Notes: generated by a model not told the origin, from the letters alone. A stretch of 54,376 bases of DNA from Timonella senegalensis JC301 (GCF_000312125.1 NZ_HE978643.1:379546-433921); one strand, 5' to 3'; positions 1 to 8,903 are shown, counted from the first letter of the stretch. Translations and numbers: made by a program.

Positions 1-1953
1 CACAAACTGGAACTGTGCGTCACTTGCTGGCTCTGCATTCTGAGCCAACTGCCACAGGCCCTCACCCACGAGCTGGGTTGCGGACTCGCGGCGCTCAGGC
101 GCTACATAGTAGTGCGCGGACTGGACCAGCTGGCCCAAAGTGGTGCGCAGGGTGGTGGACTCTGTCTCCGGTGCGATGTGGTTGAGCACAAGCGCTACGT
201 AGTCGGACGCTGGGAGTTCTGCGTCCCGAGTAGCGTCCCAGATTGCAGCCCACACGAGGGAGCGTGCCAGTGGGTCCTTGATGTCGGAGAGTGAGCTCTG
301 CGCGACGTCAAGGGATTCCTCGTCGAGGCGGATCTTGGCGTATGCAAGGTCATCATCATTCAGGAGCACGAGAGCAGGGCGGGCGATGCCCACAAGCTCA
401 GGAACGTCGGTGTGTACGCCGTCCACGTCGAGTTCGACGCGCTTGGTGCGTACGAGAGCGCCCTCGTCGTCGAAGTTGTAGAAGCCGATTGCCATACGGT
501 GAGGGCGGATCGTTGGGTATTCCTCGGTTGCCGACTGTTCGACGCCGAACGCGGTAATTACGCCGTCTGCGTCAACCTCGATAGTTGGGCGCAGCGTGTT
601 CACGCCGGCGGTCTCGAGCCACAGCTTGGTCCACGACGACAGCTCTCGGCCAGAGGTGATCTCGAGCTCGGCCATCAGGTCCTTGAGCTCGGTGTTGCCG
701 TGCGCGTGCTTCTTGAAGTACGCGGACACACCCTTCATGAACTGCTCAAGGCCAACCCAGGCCACGAGCTGCTTGAGGACCGATCCGCCCTTTGCGTAGG
801 TGATGCCGTCGAAGTTGACGTACACGTCCTCAAGATCGTTGATGGTTGCAACAATTGGGTGGGTCGAGGGGAGCTGGTCCTGACGGTATGCCCAGGTCTT
901 TTCCATGGCGTTGAATGTGGTCCAAGCTTCCTTCCACTCCGTTGCCTCGGCGGTGGCGAGGGTTGATGCCCACTCAGCAAACGACTCGTTTAGCCACAGG
1001 TCGTTCCACCACTTCATGGTGACGAGGTCACCGAACCACATGTGCGCGAGCTCATGCAGGATGGTGACGACGCGGCGCTCCTTGATGGCGTCGGTGACCT
1101 TGGAGCGGAACACGTAGGTCTCGGTGAAGGTGACTGCGCCGGCATTCTCCATTGCGCCCGCGTTGTACTCAGGCACGAACAACTGGTCGTACTTGTCGAA
1201 CGGGTACGGGTAGTCGAACTGCGCCTCGAAGAACTCGAAGCCCTGGCGGGTCTTCTCAAAGATGTAGTCCTCGTCCATGTACTCGGCGAGTGACTTACGG
1301 CAGAACACGCCCAGTGGGATGACTCGTCCGTCGGACGAGGTCAGTTCGGAGCGCTTGACGTCGTACGGTCCAGCAACAAGGGCGGTGATATACGACGAGA
1401 TGCGTGGGGTGGGTTCGAAAGTCCACGTTGCGCTGTCCTCGCCTGCCGCTACAGGCTCCGGCGTGGGCTGGTTGGACACAACCTCCCAGTACTTGGGGGC
1501 GGTCACGGTGAACTGGAAGGTCGCCTTGAGGTCTGGCTGCTCAAATACGGTGAACATGCGGCGAGAGTCTGGAACCTCGAACTGCGAGTACAGGTAGGCC
1601 TCGCCGTCGACTGGGTCCACGAAGCGGTGCAGGCCCTCACCGGTGTTCATGTAGTTGCAGGTTGCGGTGACCTCGAGGACGTTGTTCTCAGCCAGGTTGT
1701 CGAGCGCAATGCGCGACTCGGCGTACACGGCAGCTGGGTCAAGTTCCTCACCGTTGAGGACAACCTTTCCAACCTCGGACGCGATCAAGTCAATAAATGT
1801 GGAAGCGCCGGCGGTGGCGCCAAAGGTGACGACGGTGTGAGAACTGAAGGTGGTAGGACCTGTTGTTAGGTCGAGATCAACGTTGTAGGACTCGACCGAA
1901 ACAATACCGGCACGCTCAGCTGCTTCTGCGCGCGTGAGATTTTCTGCGGGCAT
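1..1953 (-). CDS. pepN: Aminopeptidase N (M1 family), C-terminus cut by window edge
   Basis: Zinc metallopeptidase removing N-terminal residues from cytosolic peptides. The first 651 residues are present; family members run to about 850, so the C-terminal helical domain is partly outside the window. Visible M1 signatures are the substrate-binding GAMEN motif (residues 266-270) and the zinc site HELAH (300-304), with the third ligand in the NESFAEW segment just after. The ATG at 1953 has a strong AGGAGG about 7 nt upstream. It is divergent from the Rv2466c-like gene, as pepN (Rv2467) is from Rv2466c in M. tuberculosis. No frameshift seen. Identification is secure; substrate range cannot be read from sequence. 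Confidence 0.95.
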   Translation of the reverse strand, partial: MPAENLTRAEAAERAGIVSVESYNVDLDLTTGPTTFSSHTVVTFGATAGASTFIDLIASEVGKVVLNGEELDPAAVYAESRIALDNLAENNVLEVTATCNYMNTGEGLHRFVDPVDGEAYLYSQFEVPDSRRMFTVFEQPDLKATFQFTVTAPKYWEVVSNQPTPEPVAAGEDSATWTFEPTPRISSYITALVAGPYDVKRSELTSSDGRVIPLGVFCRKSLAEYMDEDYIFEKTRQGFEFFEAQFDYPYPFDKYDQLFVPEYNAGAMENAGAVTFTETYVFRSKVTDAIKERRVVTILHELAHMWFGDLVTMKWWNDLWLNESFAEWASTLATAEATEWKEAWTTFNAMEKTWAYRQDQLPSTHPIVATINDLEDVYVNFDGITYAKGGSVLKQLVAWVGLEQFMKGVSAYFKKHAHGNTELKDLMAELEITSGRELSSWTKLWLETAGVNTLRPTIEVDADGVITAFGVEQSATEEYPTIRPHRMAIGFYNFDDEGALVRTKRVELDVDGVHTDVPELVGIARPALVLLNDDDLAYAKIRLDEESLDVAQSSLSDIKDPLARSLVWAAIWDATRDAELPASDYVALVLNHIAPETESTTLRTTLGQLVQSAHYYVAPERRESATQLVGEGLWQLAQNAEPASDAQFQFV

Positions 1954-2092
1954 GGATGCCTCCTAAGAAGGAATAGAGATGTGCCTATTCTCCCACGTCC
2001 ACACACCGCGGGTCGCACGGCAGCCACGATTATGCGCAGCGCGGACGCTACGTCCACGGCGAAAACGGCTGCGATCCTCGCGGCGTTCCAAT

Positions 2093-2105
2093 ATCGTCGA
2101 TAATC
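2093..2105 (+). repeat. Dispersed motif ATCGTCGNNAATC, copy 1
   Basis: Exact copy (NN = AT) in the divergent gap between pepN and the Rv2466c-like gene, 46 nt before the latter's start. See the finding on the dispersed motif. Confidence 0.55.
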
Positions 2106-2151
2106 AAGGTGCGGCCACGGGCCGCCCCACCTAAACGAAACGAGGAATGAC

Positions 2152-2757
2152 GTGAGCAGCGCCGTTGCGGATTTTTGGTTCGACCCGATGTGCCCATGGG
2201 CGTGGATGACGTCCCGGTGGATGGGGGAGGTCACGCAGGTTCGTGACGTGACGGTGCGCTGGCACGTCATGTCACTGTCGGTGCTCAACGAGGGGCGGGA
2301 TCTGGAGCCGAAGTATCGCGACCTTATGGACGAGGGTTGGGGCGCTGTGCGCGTCCTGATCGCCGCGGCTGATGCCCACGGTGAGGAAGTGATCAAGCCT
2401 CTGTACGACGCCATCGGTACGCGCTTCCACCCGCAGGGCCGCACGGACCGGCGCGAGGTCGTGGCCGAAGCGCTCACGGAGGTAGGCCTGCCGGTCGAAC
2501 TCATGGAAGCCTACAACTCGCAGGACTGGGACGAGAAGCTCCGTGCCTCGCACGCCGAGGGCATCGCGTTAGTGGGTGAGGATGTGGGCACCCCAGTGGT
2601 TGCGTTCAACGGCGTCGCGTTCTTTGGCCCTGTAGTCACCCCGGCGCCCAAGGGCGAGGATGCGGGTCGTCTCTGGGACGGCTGCGTGCTCGTTGCTGGC
2701 ACCCCAGGGTTCTTTGAACTCAAGCGCACGCGGACCCAGGGGCCTCAGTTTGATTAG
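2152..2757 (+). CDS. DsbA-family oxidoreductase, relative of mycothiol-dependent nitroreductase Rv2466c, with CPWA active site
   Basis: Thioredoxin-fold protein of 201 residues. The N-terminus (ADFWFDPMCPWAW) and the C-terminal tail ending RTRTQGPQFD closely match the Rv2466c family as I remember it. Rv2466c has a CPWC site; here residues 14-17 read CPWA, so the resolving cysteine is absent and a two-cysteine disulfide cannot form. A monothiol mechanism using mycothiol is the likely outcome, by inference. GTG start at 2152 with GAGGA about 7 nt upstream. It lies next to pepN as in mycobacteria, but the usual partner rpiB is displaced by the DUF6636-like gene and pepO. No signal peptide, so cytosolic. 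Confidence 0.88.
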   Translation: MSSAVADFWFDPMCPWAWMTSRWMGEVTQVRDVTVRWHVMSLSVLNEGRDLEPKYRDLMDEGWGAVRVLIAAADAHGEEVIKPLYDAIGTRFHPQGRTDRREVVAEALTEVGLPVELMEAYNSQDWDEKLRASHAEGIALVGEDVGTPVVAFNGVAFFGPVVTPAPKGEDAGRLWDGCVLVAGTPGFFELKRTRTQGPQFD

Positions 2758-2834
2758 TCCCGATTGAACGGTTTCCCTGTGAATTATTCGCCGTCATGGT
2801 GACCAGTGCCCCACCTCTCCGTGGAAGATATCTC

Positions 2835-2851
2835 AGGTAACGCGGGTACCT
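2835..2851. promoter_or_regulatory. Inverted repeat AGGTA-N7-TACCT upstream of secreted Cys-rich gene
   Basis: Five-base arms with a 7-nt spacer, 37 nt before the ATG at 2888. It could be an operator or part of the promoter. Short arms, so weak. Confidence 0.25.
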
Positions 2852-2887
2852 TAGGTGAGCACACAAAGTTAGGAAAAGCGGTACCTC

Positions 2888-3550
2888 ATGACTTCCCCGA
2901 ACAACTCGTACCAGCAACCGCCACGGCCCCAACGCGCCGAACAGGCTGGCCTCGCCGGGTGGTTCAGCAACCGAGACAACGTCATCATCACGGCGCTCGC
3001 GGCGGTTGACGCGGCGCTCATTGCTCTCGTGTTCGCCATCGGTGCCAGCTCATTTGGCTGGTTCTCCTCGCCCGACGCCAAGGCCGAAACTCCCATTACA
3101 CAGGGACAGACCTCCGACGACACAGGCACGGATGCGGGAACCGAGGAGGGCGCGGGTCAGGCCACTGATAACGAGTCCACCGACTCCAACGAGGACGTAC
3201 AGCCCGCCAAGTTCGCCACCCCAACGGGGAACATCGCCTGCGAGATCGGTCCCGACGGCGCCAGCTGCACTATTGCGCAACTGGCCAAGAAGCCAAAGCC
3301 CAACAAGAACGACTGTAAGGGCTACGTGGGATACGAGGTTCGCCTCGACTCTGCAGGCGTCACTCTCCCATGCCTCGCCAAGGAAGACATCCCCGGCAGT
3401 GCGGGAAGTGGGCTGGACGTCCTGGACTACGGAAGCTCGCAGAATTTCAACAACTTCAGCTGCGAGTCCACCCGCACCGGTGTCAAGTGTACTGACACCG
3501 GCTCCGGCAGGGGCTTCAACGTAGCCCGTGCGGGAATCACCACGTTCTAG
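2888..3550 (+). CDS. Membrane-anchored extracellular Cys-rich protein, DUF6636-like
   Basis: Protein of 220 residues. A short Pro/Gln-rich cytoplasmic N-terminus is followed by one hydrophobic segment (about residues 34-57), a low-complexity Asp/Thr/Glu/Gly linker (about 65-105), and a compact C-terminal domain beginning FATPTGNIACEI with six cysteines suggesting disulfides. That domain resembles the small secreted DUF6636-type proteins of actinobacteria; the family name is from memory. The linker suggests the domain is held away from the membrane in the cell envelope. ATG at 2888 with a weak AGGAAA upstream. A strong bidirectional terminator follows, so it is probably transcribed alone. Function unknown. 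Confidence 0.7.
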   Translation: MTSPNNSYQQPPRPQRAEQAGLAGWFSNRDNVIITALAAVDAALIALVFAIGASSFGWFSSPDAKAETPITQGQTSDDTGTDAGTEEGAGQATDNESTDSNEDVQPAKFATPTGNIACEIGPDGASCTIAQLAKKPKPNKNDCKGYVGYEVRLDSAGVTLPCLAKEDIPGSAGSGLDVLDYGSSQNFNNFSCESTRTGVKCTDTGSGRGFNVARAGITTF

Positions 3551-3584
3551 CGCACAAACCAGCCATCAGGCAAAGCGCCAACGG

Positions 3585-3628
3585 CAATGGCCCGATGCCA
3601 CCTCCTTCGAGGTAGCATCGGGCCATTG
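3585..3628. terminator. Bidirectional terminator, 14-bp perfect outer stem with nested hairpin
   Basis: Arms CAATGGCCCGATGC and its exact complement enclose a second hairpin (ACCTC/GAGGT, loop CTTC). It sits between the convergent ends of the Cys-rich protein gene and pepO and can serve both. Confidence 0.85.
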
Positions 3629-3653
3629 CTGTTGTATGGAAAGCTTGTCTACA

Positions 3654-5654
3654 TCACCAGATGCGAACGCGCTGCTCCGGCGGCAGATATGCCGCGTCGC
3701 CCTCAACCACGTTGTACGTGTCGTAGAACTCGTCCACGTTAGACACGATCTGGTTGCACCGGAACTCCGCAGGTGAGTGCGGATCGGTTGCGAGGCGCTG
3801 GATCATGAGCTCGTCGTGCATCTTGGTCTGCCACACCTGTGCCCAGGACAGGAACACGCGCTCTGCGCCAGAGAGCCCGTCAATGACCGGTGCGTTGGCC
3901 AGCGAACCACCCAAAGAGATCGCGTAGGCCTTGAGTGCGATGGTCAGTCCACCAAGGTCACCGATGTTCTCGCCGATGGTTAGCGCGCCGTTGACCTTGT
4001 ATTCCTCGTCCAGCTGGAGCGGGTTCAGTGCGTTGTACTGCTCGATGAGGGCACCCGCGCGCTTCTCAAACTCGGCGCGGTCCTCGGCGGTCCACCAGTC
4101 CTCGAGTTTGCCGTTGCCGTCGTACTTGGATCCCTGGTCGTCGAACCCATGGCCGATCTCGTGGCCAATCACGGCGCCAATGCCACCAAAGTTGGCAGCG
4201 TCCTCGGCCTCGGGGTCAAAGAACGGAGGCTGCAGAATTGCGGCAGGGAACACGATCTCGTTCATGCCGGGATTGTAGTAGGCATTGACAGTCTGAGGGG
4301 TCATGTACCACTCGTCGCGATCGATTGGCTTGCCAATCTTGTTCAGCTCGCGGTCCGTCTCCAGGGCTGAGGAGCGGCGGGAGTTACCCACCAGGTCCTT
4401 AGCGTCGATCTCGAGACCGGAGTAGTCCTTCCACTTGACCGGGTAACCGATCTTTGGCGTGAACGAGTCGAGCTTTGCCAGGGCCTTGACCTTGGTGTCC
4501 TCACCCATCCAGTCAAGCTGTGTGATGGACTGGCGGTACGCCTCGATGAGGTTACCTACCAAACGGTCCATGTGCTCCTTGTGTGCAGGCGGGAAGTGGC
4601 GGGCCACGTAGACCTCGCCGACGGCCTCGCCGAGTGCGGACTCAACCATGGACACGCCGCGCTTCCAACGCTCGCGCACGACCTTGGCCCCGGAGAGGGT
4701 ACGGCCGTAGAAGTCGAAGTTTTCCTCCACAAACGCGTCGGTCAGCAGGGACGCGCGGCCCGAGATGATGTGGAAGGTGAACCAGATGTTCCAGTCCTCC
4801 ACAGGCTCCGACGTCCACAGTTGCGCGAAGCCCGTGAAGAAGTCAGGCTCGCGGGCCACAACAGTGTCGAACGAACCAGCAGGGGCGCCAAGCCCCTCGC
4901 GCCATGCACCAAAGTCGAACCCTGGTGCCGAGGCAGCAAGATCGTCGAAAGTCATTGGGTTATACGTGAGCTCGGAATCGCGGTCGCGGACGACGTCCCA
5001 GTGGTGGGCCGCAATCTTGGTTTCCAGAGCGAGGAGACGCTGGGCCTGCTCGGTGGCGGCATCGAGGTTCTCCGCGCGGCCGGCAAGCACGAGGGTGCGG
5101 GCGACGTGGGCAACGTAGGCGTCGCGGACCTCGGCGTACTTGTCCTCCTTGTAGTAGGACTCGTCAGGCAGTCCCAGGCCGGACTGGTAGGCGTACGCAA
5201 CGTACTTGTCTGGGTCCTTGGCATCGTTGTCCACAAAGAACGCAAAAGCGCCCAGAGCCCCGGTGCGCTGCAACTGGCCAAGGGCCTTGGCACGCGCGGA
5301 AGGCTCGGTCACGCCGTCGATGAGGGCGAAGTCCTCATCGAGTGGCGACGCGCCCAACTCATTAATGGTGTCGGTGTCCATGAAGGAGGCGTACAGGCCG
5401 CCGACCTTCTGTTCCACTCCAGTCAGCTCGGACTCCGGCTTGGCAGCGAGGTCCGTAATGATGGCCTTCACGTCCTCCTCGGCCTGGTCAAAGAGGCCGC
5501 GGAACGCGCCGTCGGATGCGCGGTCATCCGGGATCGTGTACGAGTCGAGCCACGCGCCATTGACGTGACGGTACAGGTCGTCCTGCGGGCGAACCTGCGA
5601 GGACAGGGCATCCAGATTGATGCCCGAACGCAGAGAATCTGAGGAAAGTGTCAT
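3654..5654 (-). CDS. pepO: M13 family zinc endopeptidase (PepO/neprilysin type)
   Basis: Metalloendopeptidase of 666 residues, the usual full length for bacterial PepO. Zinc-binding HEIGH lies at 498-502 with the third ligand in GENIGD (about 561-566), and the conserved NAYYNP stretch lies before it. No signal peptide or membrane segment is seen, so it is cytosolic or exported by another route; mycobacterial Zmp1 is in the same family. The start ATG at 5654 has no Shine-Dalgarno, but TAGTGT lies exactly 6 nt before it on the coding strand (5666-5661), the pattern of a leaderless mRNA. It lies inside a gene order (Rv2466c-like, rpiB, nei) that is uninterrupted in M. tuberculosis, so it is probably a lineage insertion. 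Confidence 0.93.
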   Translation of the reverse strand: MTLSSDSLRSGINLDALSSQVRPQDDLYRHVNGAWLDSYTIPDDRASDGAFRGLFDQAEEDVKAIITDLAAKPESELTGVEQKVGGLYASFMDTDTINELGASPLDEDFALIDGVTEPSARAKALGQLQRTGALGAFAFFVDNDAKDPDKYVAYAYQSGLGLPDESYYKEDKYAEVRDAYVAHVARTLVLAGRAENLDAATEQAQRLLALETKIAAHHWDVVRDRDSELTYNPMTFDDLAASAPGFDFGAWREGLGAPAGSFDTVVAREPDFFTGFAQLWTSEPVEDWNIWFTFHIISGRASLLTDAFVEENFDFYGRTLSGAKVVRERWKRGVSMVESALGEAVGEVYVARHFPPAHKEHMDRLVGNLIEAYRQSITQLDWMGEDTKVKALAKLDSFTPKIGYPVKWKDYSGLEIDAKDLVGNSRRSSALETDRELNKIGKPIDRDEWYMTPQTVNAYYNPGMNEIVFPAAILQPPFFDPEAEDAANFGGIGAVIGHEIGHGFDDQGSKYDGNGKLEDWWTAEDRAEFEKRAGALIEQYNALNPLQLDEEYKVNGALTIGENIGDLGGLTIALKAYAISLGGSLANAPVIDGLSGAERVFLSWAQVWQTKMHDELMIQRLATDPHSPAEFRCNQIVSNVDEFYDTYNVVEGDAAYLPPEQRVRIW

Positions 5655-5810
5655 GGCACAACACTAGATCACGCCGCGCAGAGCGCCCGCACGATTTAGG
5701 CCAGTTCGGCCAGCGGTGAACACAGGCCGTTGCGGCAAATCCACCACGCGGACGCCCGTCCCGGTTGGCACGTCCGCCCGCCCCGGGCTGGCCCCACCAA
5801 CGCCGCGAGG

Positions 5811-5866
5811 CTCTCCCCGCCGTGCTCTCCCCGCCGTGCGCTCCCCGCCGTGCCCACCCCGCCACG
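5811..5866. repeat. Tandem repeat, 14-bp unit x 4
   Basis: Units 5811-5824 and 5825-5838 are identical (CTCTCCCCGCCGTG); 5839-5852 differs at one position and 5853-5866 at three. It lies between the divergent pepO and rpiB starts. The rest of this 303-nt gap holds one copy of the dispersed 13-bp motif and the rpiB promoter; no gene is seen. Confidence 0.85.
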
Positions 5867-5899
5867 CTGGGGCGTGCGGTCTCGCTGGGTGGCGAGTGA

Positions 5900-5912
5900 A
5901 TCGTCGAAAATC
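5900..5912 (+). repeat. Dispersed motif ATCGTCGNNAATC, copy 2
   Basis: Exact copy (NN = AA), ending 45 nt before the rpiB start. If rpiB is leaderless this places it about -58 to -46, where an activator would bind. Confidence 0.55.
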
Positions 5913-5957
5913 TGGCGGTTTACCCAAGGCGCCCCAAAACTTTGGCAGAATAGGGGC

Positions 5958-6410
5958 ATGCGAGTACACATTGCTTCTGACCATGCAGGATATTCCCTCA
6001 AGGCGTACCTCATCGCCTATATGACCGAGAACGGCCACGACGTCGTGGACCACGGTGCACACGAGTATGACGCTCTCGACGACTACCCATCGTTCTGCTT
6101 CGACGCAGCCGAGGCCGTTGTGTCCGAGCCGGGCTCGCTTGGCATCGTCATCGGCGGCTCCGGTAACGGTGAGCAGATCGCCGCCAACAAGGTCGCAGGT
6201 GCTCGCGCAGCGCTCGCGTGGAACCTCGACACAGCAAAGCTTGCCCGCCAGCACAACGACGCAAACGTCCTCGCGATCGGCGGACGCCAGCACACCGTTG
6301 AAGAGGCAGCGTCGTTCGTGGACGCGTACCTCGCCGAGCCGTTCTCGGGCGATGAGCGCCACCAGCGCCGCATCGACCAGCTCGCTGCATACGAGGCGAA
6401 CCGCTCCTAA
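5958..6410 (+). CDS. rpiB: Ribose-5-phosphate isomerase B
   Basis: Interconverts ribose 5-phosphate and ribulose 5-phosphate in the non-oxidative pentose phosphate pathway. It has 150 residues, starting MRVHIASDHAGYSLK, with the family GGSGNGEQIAANK segment (about 66-78). The reading frame stays open upstream to 5730 but that part has no family similarity and covers the tandem repeat, so the ATG at 5958 is chosen. CAGAAT ends 6 nt before this ATG, suggesting a leaderless message. The stop codon directly abuts the nei start, so the two are co-transcribed as in mycobacteria (Rv2465c-Rv2464c). Confidence 0.95.
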   Translation: MRVHIASDHAGYSLKAYLIAYMTENGHDVVDHGAHEYDALDDYPSFCFDAAEAVVSEPGSLGIVIGGSGNGEQIAANKVAGARAALAWNLDTAKLARQHNDANVLAIGGRQHTVEEAASFVDAYLAEPFSGDERHQRRIDQLAAYEANRS

Positions 6411-7433
6411 ATGCCTGAAGGACACACCGTTCACCGCCTTGCCCGCACGTTTGATTCGATCTTTGCGGGCGAGGCGGTTGCTATTTCCAGTCCGCAAGGC
6501 CGGTTCGCCGCCGGCGCCGCACTTATCAATGGCCTGACTCTCGCACGCTCCGAGGCGTTTGGTAAGCAGATGTTCCTCGGATTCGGTTCCGGTGACACGC
6601 AGCCGGATGAGGAGCTGCGGTGGTTGCGCGTCCACCTCGGCCTGTACGGCTCGTGGACATTTGCCGGCGACGATTCCGTGCGCGTTGCGCACGCCATCGG
6701 CGCGCCACGTAAGCGCATTGGTGAGCGGGAAACCGTGCTGGCTGCGGACCAGACTATAGACGATTCTGCTCACGCCCCGGCCAGCCCCTTACGGAGCGTG
6801 GATGGCGGCGAGTGGGAGGCGCCGGAGCCGCGCGGGCAGGTGCGGGTACGCATCCTCAGCGAACACGCGGTCGCGGATCTAACGGGCCCGACGGCCTGCG
6901 AGGTCATCGACTTTCCTGCCGCCCGGGCCGCTGCGCTCAAGCTTGGACCGGACCCCATCCGTGAGGACGCCGACCCGATGCGGTTCATTGAGCGCGTGCG
7001 CAAGACCCGTTCTGCGGTGGGCGGGCTGCTCATGAACCAGGAAGTCATTGCAGGCGTGGGCAATATCTACCGCGCCGAGGTGCTGTTCCGGCACAACGTT
7101 GACCCGTACGCGCCCGGGAACTCCGTGCCTGCGGAAACTCTGCGCGCCATGTGGGACGACCTTGTGGAACTCATGCGGGACGGCGTGCGCATCGGCGCGA
7201 TCGTGACCACGCAGCCCGAGGACCGGGACAAGGGAATGGACCCCGTGGCGTTGGCCGCGAACAGGGCAGTGACGAGGCAAAACACGGATGGAACGCCCGG
7301 AGCGGTTCCCCGTGACGAGTCGTTCTACGTGTACCACCGGGCTGGGCAGCCCTGCAGGCTCTGTGGGACGCCTATCGCGCTCGCGGAGATGCAAGCCCGC
7401 AAGCTGTACTGGTGCCCGAGCTGCCAGCGCTGA
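6411..7433 (+). CDS. nei: DNA glycosylase/AP lyase, Fpg/Nei family (Nei2-like)
   Basis: Base-excision repair enzyme for oxidised bases. The 340-residue product begins MPEGHTVHR, where Pro2 is the catalytic nucleophile and Glu3 the general acid, and ends with a four-cysteine zinc finger (CRLC near 317-320 and CPSC near 335-338). The NQEVIAGVGNIYRAEVLF helix-two-turn-helix segment is present. A loop of about 40 residues (105-145, Asp/Ala/Pro rich) interrupts the N-terminal barrel. It starts directly after the rpiB stop without its own clear ribosome site, implying translational coupling. Whether it acts on oxidised pyrimidines or purines cannot be told from these motifs. Confidence 0.92.
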   Translation: MPEGHTVHRLARTFDSIFAGEAVAISSPQGRFAAGAALINGLTLARSEAFGKQMFLGFGSGDTQPDEELRWLRVHLGLYGSWTFAGDDSVRVAHAIGAPRKRIGERETVLAADQTIDDSAHAPASPLRSVDGGEWEAPEPRGQVRVRILSEHAVADLTGPTACEVIDFPAARAAALKLGPDPIREDADPMRFIERVRKTRSAVGGLLMNQEVIAGVGNIYRAEVLFRHNVDPYAPGNSVPAETLRAMWDDLVELMRDGVRIGAIVTTQPEDRDKGMDPVALAANRAVTRQNTDGTPGAVPRDESFYVYHRAGQPCRLCGTPIALAEMQARKLYWCPSCQR

Positions 7434-7484
7434 CGCGCCGCCCCGACTGTCGGGTGCACCACGTTTCATCACCCCTTTTCTGCT

Positions 7485-7551
7485 GAGATGCTAGCTACAG
7501 CGGGGAGTTCCTAGACGCGTTCTAGGAACTCACCACTGTAGCTAGGGTCTC
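7485..7551. repeat. 67-bp palindromic intergenic repeat, copy A
   Basis: Starts GAGATGCTAGCTACAG and ends CTGTAGCTAGGGTCTC; the two halves fold back almost completely. A same-length, roughly 79 percent identical palindrome lies at 24063-24129. It sits between the convergent nei and Eis-like genes and would act as a bidirectional terminator. Confidence 0.85.
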
Positions 7552-7604
7552 GGGGTGGGTAAGGGCTCGGCGTAGTTGGAGGGCTTGGGTCGAGCTGATG
7601 CGGG

Positions 7605-8903
7605 CTAGAACACCCAGCTCGACATGGGGGCCACGGGCCACCCGAACGCCGCGGAGGTGAGTGCGAGGGCGCGGGGGTCGCGCACCTCTACTAGGCCCGC
7701 CGCCGCGAGTGAGGCCAGCGTGACTCCGCCCAAGTAGATGGCGCCGAGCTCGCGGATGTCGAGCTTCAACTGCGCGGGTTCGTTCGACGGCTCGACCATG
7801 GCGTCCTCGTCGCCGGAGGGGCCGCCGAATGCCGGAGCCGAGACTCGCCACGTGCCCTGATTACCGGGGAGCATCTCGTCCGTGACCTCGATGATCACGT
7901 CAATGTCTGCGGCGTATTGCCGCTTTTTGAGTGCTTCCGACAACCTGATGATGCGCGTCCAGACGTTATCCACGTGGACCATCTTGATGGCCCGGTTGTC
8001 CACGAGCATTCCAACGATCGGGTCATCGACGGGAACCAGGAACGCCGTAGTTTCCGTGGTGAGGTCAAAGTCCAGCAGGACTGACCAGAGTTTCTTGGCC
8101 GCGGCTGGGTCGAGCGCGATAACCTCACCGGCATTCACTGACCCAGACGATCCCGTGTCGGTCCACTGGGTCTTGCGGCGGAACGTGGAGTAGCCCACAG
8201 GCTGTCCAGCACGTTCCACAATGACGATGCGCAGATCCTCGCGGCCACCTGACAGGTCGACCTTTTCATGGGTCATGTCCCGCAGGGCCTGGGTCTCGCG
8301 CTTGGCCCAGCCCGGGCGGTTGAGTCCTGTGCCCAGCGCGTTTCTCCCTGCGGCCACGTGCAGCGTCTCCACGAGTTCCTCGTGCTTCTCCCGATCAAAC
8401 CGCTCGATGCGGACGGTCAGTTCGCCGGAATCCGCACTTTCGCCAAAAGTAGTGCGCATTGCAGCGCCGCGACTAAAGGTCGCGCGCAGATCGAATGATG
8501 ACTCCCCATAACCGAAGCGGCCATAGATCGAGGGCTCCGCGGCGAAAAGGGTAGAGATCGCCTCGCCGCGCTCCACGCACTGCGCAAAGTGGCGCTGAAT
8601 CATCGCACGCAGAATGCCGCGGCGCCGGTGCTGTGGGTGGACGCCAACCCACGTGAGGCCTGCGGTGGGAAGAGTGGCGCCGGGAACCTCAAACTCGCCG
8701 AATGCGTAGGACGAGTGCATGGCAGCCAGCTCGCCGGAGTCGTCCCGGACCAAGACCGTGCGGTCAGGATCCAGCGGAGAGGTCGCCTCCATGAACTTGT
8801 CCACAGAGAAAGCGGACGGGAACGCCCACAGGTCGAGGTCGTAGATTTCGCGCTTGTCCTGCTCAGTTGCCGTGGCGTACGTATACCCATCTGGAAGTGT
8901 CAT
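7605..8903 (-). CDS. Eis-like GNAT N-acetyltransferase
   Basis: Multi-domain acetyltransferase of 432 residues, close to the 402-residue Eis of M. tuberculosis. The acetyl-CoA loop reads VGVHPQHRRRGIL (about 87-99). PSIYGRFGYG puts a tyrosine at 127, matching the catalytic Tyr126 of Eis, and the chain ends in Phe, whose terminal carboxylate takes part in catalysis in Eis. The C-terminal part is the sterol-carrier-like domain of the family. Eis enzymes acetylate aminoglycosides and other amines; the native substrate here is unknown. ATG at 8903 has no Shine-Dalgarno but CAGAAT lies exactly 6 nt upstream (8915-8910), as in rpiB. Confidence 0.88.
   Translation of the reverse strand: MTLPDGYTYATATEQDKREIYDLDLWAFPSAFSVDKFMEATSPLDPDRTVLVRDDSGELAAMHSSYAFGEFEVPGATLPTAGLTWVGVHPQHRRRGILRAMIQRHFAQCVERGEAISTLFAAEPSIYGRFGYGESSFDLRATFSRGAAMRTTFGESADSGELTVRIERFDREKHEELVETLHVAAGRNALGTGLNRPGWAKRETQALRDMTHEKVDLSGGREDLRIVIVERAGQPVGYSTFRRKTQWTDTGSSGSVNAGEVIALDPAAAKKLWSVLLDFDLTTETTAFLVPVDDPIVGMLVDNRAIKMVHVDNVWTRIIRLSEALKKRQYAADIDVIIEVTDEMLPGNQGTWRVSAPAFGGPSGDEDAMVEPSNEPAQLKLDIRELGAIYLGGVTLASLAAAGLVEVRDPRALALTSAAFGWPVAPMSSWVF

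Noticed and set aside
4572-5642. 356-residue plus-strand ORF
   Set aside because: Antisense of pepO.
5730-5957. 76-residue N-terminal extension of RpiB
   Set aside because: The extension runs through a tandem repeat and has no family similarity.
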